This document shows positions 57,883 to 64,000 of a DNA stretch of 64,000 nt, one piece after another; position 1 is the first letter of the stretch, and each line of letters starts with the position of its first letter. Where the stretch lies: the NCBI RefSeq assembly GCF_000442255.1, contig NZ_KE557273.1, positions 614,662 to 678,661 on the forward strand, read 5' to 3'. The position numbers were made by a program, and so were the translations under genes. Source of the stretch: Salipiger mucosus DSM 16094 (GTDB taxonomy: Bacteria > Pseudomonadota > Alphaproteobacteria > Rhodobacterales > Rhodobacteraceae). The notes below the pieces were generated by a model, which saw only the letters and a list, made by a program, of their open reading frames with translations, was not told the origin of the DNA and ran no database searches.

Positions 57883-58662
57883 ATGAGCATTCTCGCGTCC
57901 CTGACGCCGCCCGAGGGCCTGCGCGTGCTGGTCACCGCCGGCGCCGGCGGCATCGGCCACGCCATCGCCCGCGGCTTCGCCGAGACCGGCGCCCGCGTGC
58001 ATATCTCCGACGTCGACGCCTCGGCGGTCGAGGCGGTCACCGACGAGCGCATCACCGGCAGCGTCGCCAACGCCGCCGATGACGCGGAGACCGAGGCGCT
58101 CTTCGCCGAGGCCGTCGACTCGATGGGCGGGCTCGACGTGGTCATCGCCAACGCGGGCGTCGCCGGCCCCACCGCCGGGGTGGGCGAGATCTCCACCGCC
58201 GAGTGGGACCAGTGCCTCGAGATCAACCTGCGCGGCGCCTACCTCGCCGCCCGCTTCGGCGCGCCCGAGCTGGTCAGGAGCAAGGGAAGCTTCATCGCCC
58301 TCTCGTCTGTCGCCGGCCGTCTGCCCTATGCCTACCGCACGCCCTACGCCGCCTCGAAGTGGGGCGTCGTCGGTCTCGCCAAGAGCCTCGCCGCCGAGCT
58401 CGGCCCCGAGGGCGTCCGCTCCAACGCGATCCTGCCCGGCATCGTGAAGGGCCCGCGCATCGACAAGGTCATCTCGGCCCGCGCCGAGCAGCTGGGCATC
58501 TCCTTCGAGGAGATGCGCGAGCAGTACCTCGCCAAGGTCTCGCTCCGCCGGATGGTCACCCCCGAGGACATCGCCGCCATGTGCCTCTTCCTCGCCAGCC
58601 CCGGCGGCGGCAACGTCTCGGGCCAGGCGCTCAGCGTCTGCGGCAACGTGGAGACCCTGTGA
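57883..58662 (+). CDS. SDR family NAD(P)-dependent oxidoreductase
   Basis: This 259-residue classical SDR has the cofactor loop VTAGAGGIGHAIA (about 17-29), VVIANAGVAGP, catalytic Ser/Tyr/Lys (FIALSSVAGRLPYAYRTPYAASK) and NAILPGIVKGPRI. It reduces or oxidises a hydroxy/keto group. The RBS AGGGAGGAC lies 8-10 bp before the ATG at 57883. The stop overlaps the next start by 1 bp (TGATG). It is part of the SDR-dehydrogenase-BKACE-SDR operon. Confidence 0.88.
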   Translation: MSILASLTPPEGLRVLVTAGAGGIGHAIARGFAETGARVHISDVDASAVEAVTDERITGSVANAADDAETEALFAEAVDSMGGLDVVIANAGVAGPTAGVGEISTAEWDQCLEINLRGAYLAARFGAPELVRSKGSFIALSSVAGRLPYAYRTPYAASKWGVVGLAKSLAAELGPEGVRSNAILPGIVKGPRIDKVISARAEQLGISFEEMREQYLAKVSLRRMVTPEDIAAMCLFLASPGGGNVSGQALSVCGNVETL

Positions 58663-59615
58663 TGTCCGACGCGCCGAAAATCGCCATCGTCGGCAGCGGC
58701 CTCATCGGCTGCGCCTGGGCCGTTTCTTTCGCGCGAGGTTCCTGTACGGTTTCCCTGTACGACCGGGACAGTTCGACCGTCGCGCAGGCCCCGGAGCGGG
58801 TCCGCACCATCGCCACCGACATGGAGGCCGCGGGCCTTCTGGGCGATGCCACCGCCGAAGAGATCTGCGCCCGCGTGAGCGTCGCCGACAGCCTCGAGCA
58901 GGCGCTTTCGGGCGTCTCTCACGTACAGGAAAACGTACCGGAAAAGCTCGAGATCAAGCAGGCGGTCTTCGCCGAGCTCGACAAGCTCGCCCCCGCCGAC
59001 GCGGTGCTCGCCAGCTCGACCTCGGCCCTGCTGCCCTCGGCCTTCACCGAGCACCTTTCGGGCCGGGCGCGCTGCGTCGTGGCGCACCCCATCAACCCGC
59101 CCAGCCTGATCCCCGCGGTCGAGGTCGTCCCGGCCCCCTGGACCGACCCGGATGTCGTGGAGCGTACCGCGCAACTCATGGAAAGGATTGGACAAAAGCC
59201 GATCCGCATGAAGCGCGAGATCGACGGCTTCATCATGAACCGCCTGCAGGGCGCGCTGTTGCAGGAGGCGTTCCGCCTCGTCGACCAGGGCATCTGCGGC
59301 CCCGAGGACGTGGACATCGGAATCCGCGACGGTCTCGCACCCCGCTGGGCGCTCGTCGGACCCTTCGAGACCATCGACCTCAACGCCCCGGGCGGCGTGC
59401 GCGACTACGTCGAACGGTACGGCGGCATGTACGAACGCATGGCCCCCAGCCAGCGCGACCCCGCCGACTGGCGCGGCCCGGTGCTCGACACCATCGACAC
59501 CGCCCGCCGCGCGACCGTCCCGCTCGAGGACATCCCCAAGGCCCAGGCCCGGCGCGACCGGCGCCTCGTTGCGCTCATGCAACACCTTGGAAACGCAGAC
59601 AAAAAAGACAGATGA
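58662..59615 (+). CDS. 3-hydroxyacyl/3-hydroxyacid dehydrogenase, lambda-crystallin (L-gulonate 3-dehydrogenase) type
   Basis: This 317-residue NAD-dependent beta-hydroxyacid dehydrogenase has an N-terminal Rossmann fold (IAIVGSGLIGCAWA, about 7-20) and ENVPEKLEIKQAVFAEL. The catalytic His142 lies in HPINPPSLIPAVEVVP. The C-terminal domain carries MKREIDGFIMNRLQGALLQEAFRLVDQGI and LAPRWALVGPFETIDLNAPGG. These stretches match the CRYL1/L-gulonate 3-dehydrogenase and carnitine dehydrogenase branch, which act on free 3-hydroxy acids rather than CoA esters. The next gene encodes a beta-keto acid cleavage enzyme, so this enzyme probably makes its beta-keto substrate. Confidence 0.85.
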   Translation: MSDAPKIAIVGSGLIGCAWAVSFARGSCTVSLYDRDSSTVAQAPERVRTIATDMEAAGLLGDATAEEICARVSVADSLEQALSGVSHVQENVPEKLEIKQAVFAELDKLAPADAVLASSTSALLPSAFTEHLSGRARCVVAHPINPPSLIPAVEVVPAPWTDPDVVERTAQLMERIGQKPIRMKREIDGFIMNRLQGALLQEAFRLVDQGICGPEDVDIGIRDGLAPRWALVGPFETIDLNAPGGVRDYVERYGGMYERMAPSQRDPADWRGPVLDTIDTARRATVPLEDIPKAQARRDRRLVALMQHLGNADKKDR

Positions 59616-59638
59616 CACGCCCCGGGAGGAGACCCGAC

Positions 59639-60574
59639 ATGCCCAGAACAAGCCGCAAGATCATCATCAGCTGCGCCGTCACCGGCGCGATCCACACGCC
59701 CTCGATGTCCAAGCACCTGCCGGTGACGCCGCGCGAGATCATCGACGACAGCCTCGCCGCCGCCGAGGCCGGCGCGACCATCCTGCACCTGCACGCCCGC
59801 GATCCCGAGACCGGCAAGCCCACGCAGGACCCCGACGCCTTCCGCGCCTTCCTGCCGCAGCTCAAGCAGAGCACCGGCGCGGTGCTGAACCTCACCACCG
59901 GCGGTTCGCCGCACATGTCGGTCGAGGAACGCATGCGCCCGGCGGCCGAGCTGAAGCCCGAGGTGGCCTCGCTCAACATGGGCTCGATGAACTTCGGCCT
60001 CTACCCGATGCTCAATCGTTTCAAGGAGTTCGAGCACGATTGGGAGCGCCAGCACCTCGAGAACAGCCGCGACCTGGTGTTCAAGAACACCTTCCGCGAC
60101 ATCGAGCACATCCTCACGACGGGCAATGCCAACGGCACCCGCTTCGAGTTCGAGTGCTACGACACCTCGCACCTCTACAACCTCGCGCATTTCGTCGATC
60201 GCGGGCTGGTGAAGCCGCCCTTCCTCGTTCAGACGGTCTTCGGCCTGCTGGGGGGCATCGGCGCCCACCCCGAGGACGTGGCCCACATGAAGCGCACCGC
60301 CGACCGCCTCTTCGGCGACGACTACGTCTGGTCGGTGCTGGGCGCGGGCCGCAACCAGATGCCGGTCGCCGCACAGGCGGCGGCGCAGGGCGGCAACGTG
60401 CGGGTCGGGCTCGAGGATTCGCTCTGGATCTCGCCCGGCAAGCTGGCCGAGAGCAACGCCGACCAGGTGCGCAAGGCGCGCGAGCTGCTGCAGGGGCTCA
60501 GCCTCGAGGTGGCCACGCCCGACGAGGCGCGCGAGATGCTGGACCTGAAGGGAGCCGAGAATGTCGCATTCTGA
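59639..60574 (+). CDS. BKACE family beta-keto acid cleavage enzyme
   Basis: This 311-residue TIM-barrel enzyme (DUF849) condenses a beta-keto acid with acetyl-CoA, giving acetoacetate and a new acyl-CoA. Zinc His residues sit in LHLHARDP (His50, His52). The N-terminal SCAVTGAIHTPSM is the start seen in dehydrocarnitine-type members. FGLLGGIGAHPEDVAHMKRTADRLFGDDYVWSVLGAGRNQMP carries the substrate-specific positions. The RBS CGGGAGGAG precedes the ATG at 59639. Directly after a 3-hydroxyacid dehydrogenase, it completes a two-step route hydroxy acid, beta-keto acid, acyl-CoA. No betaine or carnitine transporter is in the window. Confidence 0.88.
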   Translation: MPRTSRKIIISCAVTGAIHTPSMSKHLPVTPREIIDDSLAAAEAGATILHLHARDPETGKPTQDPDAFRAFLPQLKQSTGAVLNLTTGGSPHMSVEERMRPAAELKPEVASLNMGSMNFGLYPMLNRFKEFEHDWERQHLENSRDLVFKNTFRDIEHILTTGNANGTRFEFECYDTSHLYNLAHFVDRGLVKPPFLVQTVFGLLGGIGAHPEDVAHMKRTADRLFGDDYVWSVLGAGRNQMPVAAQAAAQGGNVRVGLEDSLWISPGKLAESNADQVRKARELLQGLSLEVATPDEAREMLDLKGAENVAF

Positions 60575-61307
60575 GACCGGCCCCGTCGTCGTCACCGGCG
60601 GCAGCCGCGGCATCGGCGCCGCCACCGTCGAGACGCTGGCAGCCGCCGGCCGGCCGGTGGTGTTTTCCTACGCCTCGAGCGACGCCGCCGCGCAGGAGGT
60701 CTGCGACCGCGCCGCGGCGGCCGGCGGGCAGGCCGTGGCGGTCAAGGGCGACGCTGCCGACGAGGCCGCCGTCGAGAAACTCTTCGCCACCTGCATCGAG
60801 CGTTTCGGCACGCCCACCGGCGTCTTCACCAACGCGGGCATCACCGGGCCGGTCAGCAACCTCGCGGACCTCGACGTGGCCGACCTACGCCGCGTGCTCG
60901 AGGTCAACGTGACGGGCACCTTCCTGGCCGCGCGCGCCGCCGTGCGCGCCATGGGCAAGTCGGGCGGGTCGATCGTGCTGATGTCGAGCCGCGCCGCCAA
61001 GCTGGGCAGCGGCGGCGAGTGGATCCACTACGCCGCCAGCAAGGGCGCGATCGACACGCTCTGCACCGGCCTCGCGCAGGAGGTCGGGCCGCAGAACATC
61101 CGCGTCAACGCGGTGGCGCCGGGTCTCATCGCGACCGAGATCCACGCCGCGGCGGGCCGGGAGCACCGGCTCGAGACGGCGGACAAGACCGTGCCGCTGG
61201 GCCGCGTCGGCACCGTGGAGGAGGTTGCCAAGGGCGTGCTCTGGCTGCTCTCGGACGACAGCGCCTACGTCACCGGCACGATCATCGACATCGGCGGCGG
61301 CCGCTGA
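60561..61307 (+). CDS. SDR family oxidoreductase (FabG-like)
   Basis: This 248-residue classical SDR has VVTGGSRGIGAATVE (about 9-23), GVFTNAGITGP, catalytic SIVLMSSRAAKLGSGGEWIHYAASKGAID (Ser, Tyr, Lys) and NAVAPGLIATEIH, ending YVTGTIIDIGGGR. It resembles 3-oxoacyl reductases. The start overlaps the BKACE gene by 14 bp, so translation is coupled and it belongs to the same pathway, perhaps oxidising or reducing the other stereoisomer. It ends at two GC hairpins. Confidence 0.88.
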   Translation: MSHSETGPVVVTGGSRGIGAATVETLAAAGRPVVFSYASSDAAAQEVCDRAAAAGGQAVAVKGDAADEAAVEKLFATCIERFGTPTGVFTNAGITGPVSNLADLDVADLRRVLEVNVTGTFLAARAAVRAMGKSGGSIVLMSSRAAKLGSGGEWIHYAASKGAIDTLCTGLAQEVGPQNIRVNAVAPGLIATEIHAAAGREHRLETADKTVPLGRVGTVEEVAKGVLWLLSDDSAYVTGTIIDIGGGR

Positions 61308-61311
61308 CGGC

Positions 61312-61365
61312 GGCGCGGCGAGGGCCGCGCCGACATCGAGCAGGGCAGGGGCCGCGCGCGGCCCC
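61312..61365. terminator. two hairpins between the convergent SDR and CocE genes
   Basis: GGCGCGGC-GAGG-GCCGCGCC (61312-61331) lies 5 bp after the SDR stop. GGGGCCGCGCGCGGCCCC (61348-61365) is a perfect 18-bp palindrome just after the CocE stop on the other strand. Each is placed to end one of the converging transcripts; T-runs are absent. Confidence 0.5.
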
Positions 61366-61367
61366 GC

Positions 61368-63383
61368 TCAGACCAGGTTGCGGGGGATGGTGACGTCCCA
61401 CTCCTGGTCGCGGACCTCGCGGTCCCCCTCCCAGGCCTGCATGCGGGCGGTGATGCGGAAGTTCGTCGTATCGCCGGTGAGCCGGGTCGTCGTGACGGTC
61501 TTCACCGACCAGTCGTCGCGCGCCATCTCGTGCACCCAGGTCACCTCGCCCTCGGCCGAGGTCGGATCGTCGGGCAGCACCGAGTAGCGCTCGAACCCCT
61601 CGGACGAATGGTAGAAATCCTGCGCCTTGATGCGCACGCCGCCCTCGTGGTCGCGCACCTCGACGGTGAGCCGCCCGGTGTCGCGATCCTCGCCCACGGT
61701 CCACTCCGCCTGCGGCGGCACCGAGACGGCAAGCTCCAGCGGTTCGGCCGCGCGGGGCGTGCCGAGATCGCGCACGGGTGTCTCCGTGCGGGCGCGCACC
61801 GGCAGGTCCAGTTCCGAGGATCCGGGCAGCACGGTCATGGTCACCGGCTCGGGCGTCGGCCAGGCGATGGGGAAATACCCGGTCGAGAGCGACAGCCGGA
61901 TGCGGTGCCCGGCCCGGAAGGTCTGCGCGACGTGCTTGAAGGGCACCTCGACGGTATAGACCTTGCCCGGCTCCAGCGGCGCCGGGTCCTCGTGGCCGTC
62001 GCGGTGCGTCAGGTTCAGCAGCCCGTAGCTCACCCGCGTCGCGGCACCGTCCGGCGCCACGTCCACCAGGCGCGCGGCGACCTGCGCGACGGGGCGGTCG
62101 ACCTTGACCGTCAGCGTCAGCCGCGCATCACCCGCGATCTCGAGGTCGGCCTCGAGCGGGGCGGTGTCGAAGGTCAGGCTGCCCGCGTCCTCGCGGCGCT
62201 GATCGCCCGGCTGGTCGCCCACATGCGCGTAGGAGCACCACTTGCCCGCGTGCTGGCCCACCCAGAGCGGCGAGCGGATTTCGAGCGCGGCATCATCGGC
62301 CGCCTTCGTGCCGCCAAGCTGCCCGTCCGCCCCCAGCGCATAGGCCGTGCGCGTGATGTTGGGCGAGGGCCACGCGGGCTCGGTGATCCAGCGGCCGTCG
62401 CGGCGTTCGTAGAAACCGCGCGGCTCGGCATGGTCCTGCATGAAGAGCCGCAGCGGCGGCTCGTCCGCGATGCCGGTGTCCTGCCCCTTGAGCCACTGGT
62501 CCCACCAGCGCGTCTCCTCGGTCAGCCAGTCGACGGCGGGGCCGGGCTCGCCCAGGTGCGGATACTTGTGCGACCAGGGGCCCACGATGCCCTTGACCGG
62601 CGAGCTCAGGTTCTCGACCAGCCGGAAGACCGAGCGGCAGTAGCCGTCGGCCCAGCCGCTGACGGCATAGACCGGCACCTCGATGTCGGCGAAATTCTCG
62701 CAGACCGAGCCGTGCTCCCAGAAGGCGTCGCGCGTCTGGTGGCGCAGCCATTTCTCCAGCCAGAGCCCGGAGCCGTCGAGCCGTTCCTCCCAGAGCGCGC
62801 GCCAGCGCTCGCCCACGTGCGCGGGATCGGGCGGCAGGGTGTTGATGCCGAACATGACCGAGGCCCAGGACAGCTGGTCGCAGAGCAGCGTGCCGCCCAT
62901 GTAGTGGATGTCGTCGGCGTAGCGGTCGTCGGTCGAGCAGATGGTCACCACGGCCTTGAGCGCGGGCGGCCGAAGCGCCGCGATCTGCAGACCGTTGAAG
63001 CCGCCCCAGGAGATGCCGACGATGCCAACGCCGCCGTCGCACCAGGCCTGCTCGGCGATCCAGGCGATCGCGTCGCAGCCGTCCTGAAGCTCGATCTCGG
63101 TATACTCGTCCTCCATGACGCCGTCGGACTCGCCCGTGCCGCGCAGGTCGACGCGCACGTAGGCATAGTCGCGCGCCGCCAGCCAGGGCGCGCGGGCGTG
63201 GTCGCGTTCGAGCGTCTTGTCGTTCTTGCGATAGGGGATGTACTCGAGGATCGCCGGAACCGGCCGCGTCTCGGCGTCCTCCGGCATCCAGATCCGCGCC
63301 GCGAGGCGGGTGCCGTCGGGCATCGGGATTTCGACGTGCTCGAGTTCCCGCACCGGGCGGGGCAGTTCGGTCTCGATCTTCAT
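61368..63383 (-). CDS. CocE/NonD family hydrolase (cocaine esterase / X-Pro dipeptidyl-peptidase type)
   Basis: This 671-residue serine hydrolase has an N-terminal alpha/beta domain with DLRGTGESDG (about 79-88), nucleophile Ser125 in GIVGISWGGFN, Tyr51 (IPYRKN) for the oxyanion hole, the likely acid Asp in SGWADGYC and His in GPWSHKYP. A C-terminal jelly-roll domain (LEADLEIAGDARLTLTVKVD) follows. It cleaves esters or amides such as acylated alkaloids or peptides; no signal peptide is seen, so it is cytosolic. The ATG at 63383 begins the conserved region; upstream codons do not fit. It converges on the SDR operon. Substrate unknown. Confidence 0.85.
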   Translation of the reverse strand: MKIETELPRPVRELEHVEIPMPDGTRLAARIWMPEDAETRPVPAILEYIPYRKNDKTLERDHARAPWLAARDYAYVRVDLRGTGESDGVMEDEYTEIELQDGCDAIAWIAEQAWCDGGVGIVGISWGGFNGLQIAALRPPALKAVVTICSTDDRYADDIHYMGGTLLCDQLSWASVMFGINTLPPDPAHVGERWRALWEERLDGSGLWLEKWLRHQTRDAFWEHGSVCENFADIEVPVYAVSGWADGYCRSVFRLVENLSSPVKGIVGPWSHKYPHLGEPGPAVDWLTEETRWWDQWLKGQDTGIADEPPLRLFMQDHAEPRGFYERRDGRWITEPAWPSPNITRTAYALGADGQLGGTKAADDAALEIRSPLWVGQHAGKWCSYAHVGDQPGDQRREDAGSLTFDTAPLEADLEIAGDARLTLTVKVDRPVAQVAARLVDVAPDGAATRVSYGLLNLTHRDGHEDPAPLEPGKVYTVEVPFKHVAQTFRAGHRIRLSLSTGYFPIAWPTPEPVTMTVLPGSSELDLPVRARTETPVRDLGTPRAAEPLELAVSVPPQAEWTVGEDRDTGRLTVEVRDHEGGVRIKAQDFYHSSEGFERYSVLPDDPTSAEGEVTWVHEMARDDWSVKTVTTTRLTGDTTNFRITARMQAWEGDREVRDQEWDVTIPRNLV

Positions 63384-63462
63384 GGATTCGCTCGGTCCGG
63401 GGTAGGGGCGGTTGGCGCAGGGTATTGGGCGCCGGACCATGAAAGTCCAGCGCCCGTTGCCG

Positions 63463-64000
63463 CTACTCGACGATATCCGAGAACTCGTAGTTCAGCTTCT
63501 TCATCACCTGCTCGTAGTTCCACAGCAGCTTGGACTGCTTGCTGGCCCCCATCCAGACCGAGGCCACCGCGAAGCTGTAGGCGTCCTGTTCGGGCAGGTC
63601 CGAGAGCATCGAGCCGCGCGTCACGTAAGAGGTGATCCGCGTGCCCTCGACCTGCTCGGCGGCGACCTCGATCTCCGCCCGGGACGGCGCGCGGGCGACC
63701 TTGGCGTCGCGGAAGAAGACCCGGTAGAAGAACTCGGCCGCCACGTTCTCGGGGCCCTCGCCGCTGGGCATGTCGGGTTTCCGGCCGAGGCCGACGTCGA
63801 TGGTCACCTGCTGGTGGCTGACGCCGTCGACCATCTCGAAGAGGTCGCAGTGCGACTGCGCGATGCGGGTGTTGATCTCGAGCAGCCAGATCTTGTCCTG
63901 CACCTCGTCCCAGTAATACTCGATGTTGAAACCCGCGTTGTCATAGCCGATGTGCGCCATGATCGTGCGGGTGATCTCGTACATCTTGTCCTGCACCTTC
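63463..64000 (-). CDS. C-terminal part of an ATP-grasp enzyme, partial
   Basis: The frame ends at 63463 and continues past the right edge on the minus strand; 179 codons are visible. The segment NAGFNIEYYWDEV followed by IWLLEINTRIAQSHCDLFEMVDGV is the ATP-grasp Mg-ATP site (Glu and Asn of the E-I-N motif), as in carboxylases and carboxylate-amine ligases. After it comes a divergent C-terminal domain (EFFYRVFFRDAKVARAPSRAEIEVA). A GTG at 63996 could be read as a start but would cut the domain, so I treat it as internal. It is 79 bp upstream of the CocE gene on the same strand, so an operon is possible. Product unknown. Confidence 0.7.
   Translation of the reverse strand, partial: KVQDKMYEITRTIMAHIGYDNAGFNIEYYWDEVQDKIWLLEINTRIAQSHCDLFEMVDGVSHQQVTIDVGLGRKPDMPSGEGPENVAAEFFYRVFFRDAKVARAPSRAEIEVAAEQVEGTRITSYVTRGSMLSDLPEQDAYSFAVASVWMGASKQSKLLWNYEQVMKKLNYEFSDIVE

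Noticed and set aside
58662-60574. Firm assignment to L-carnitine degradation
   Set aside because: The dehydrogenase-BKACE pair fits, but carnitine transport, betainyl-CoA thioesterase and betaine demethylation genes are not seen, so only the general chemistry is claimed.
1-64000. tRNA, rRNA, insertion sequences, integrases, prophage or CRISPR arrays
   Set aside because: I saw no cloverleaf-like genes, transposase or integrase frames, terminal inverted repeats or regular repeat arrays; a covariance-model scan would be decisive for small RNAs.

Overview
The window is a very GC-rich, densely packed bacterial chromosome segment. Three traits suggest a marine or soil alphaproteobacterium of the Rhodobacteraceae (roseobacter-type): a wealth of TRAP transporters, many small catabolic operons each with its own GntR or LysR regulator, and G/C-rich hairpins of the 'AAATA...CGGGG...GGGGC...GCCCC' kind at gene ends. 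No rRNA, tRNA, insertion sequence, phage gene or CRISPR array was recognised. No gene-free stretch exceeds 300 bp; the longest are the divergent promoter regions near 14.8, 22.3 and 37.4 kb.

Layout. 0-5.1 kb: the start of a minus-strand gene, an Lrp/AsnC regulator and a two-gene RND efflux pump. 5.1-21.5 kb (module A): SDR and GntR, aspartate dehydrogenase-like enzyme, two-subunit aconitase X, a VOC protein, a tricarboxylate-type (TctCBA) transporter, MmgE/PrpD, class III CoA-transferase, acyl-CoA dehydrogenase, two MaoC proteins, two DapA-like aldolases (the first frameshifted), an EthD-like protein and a LysR regulator. 21.4-35.4 kb (module B): HpcH/HpaI aldolase, a TRAP transporter, hydantoinase, GntR, MaoC and acyl-CoA dehydrogenase, a fused tautomerase, a frameshifted DapA, a second paralogous TRAP transporter, DUF3830 and an acyl-CoA ligase. 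35.4-42.8 kb (module C): a cytosolic GAF histidine kinase and NarL-type regulator divergent from a sugar-type ABC transporter and an SMP-30 lactonase. 42.8-49.7 kb (module D): amidase, TRAP transporter, maleate isomerase-like enzyme, LysR and a FAH/hydratase. 49.8-51.8 kb: an RTX protein. 51.9-61.3 kb (module E): degradative HMG-CoA reductase, a frameshifted SDR, a TakP-like TRAP transporter, GntR, SDR, a lambda-crystallin-like 3-hydroxyacid dehydrogenase, a BKACE enzyme and another SDR. 61.4-64 kb: a CocE-type hydrolase and the end of an ATP-grasp enzyme.

Working together. Almost everything imports and degrades carboxylates: four TRAP systems, one TTT system and one ABC system, each with CoA-ester, aldolase or hydratase enzymes beside it. 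In module A, three divergent promoters share one operator: a TGTATACA palindrome followed by a second half-motif exactly 12 bp on. This suggests one GntR regulator ties AspDH, AcnX, VOC, TTT transporter, PrpD and the CoA-transferase operon into a single, apparently undescribed pathway. In module B, two promoters share TATCTGATCACA, a likely site for the second GntR.

Anomalies. Three genes (18360-19293, 29645-30524, 53229-53994) each carry one apparent +1 insertion and read as full-length proteins across it, so sequencing error has to be excluded before calling them pseudogenes. Five of the six transporter binding-protein genes are followed immediately by a strong GC hairpin.
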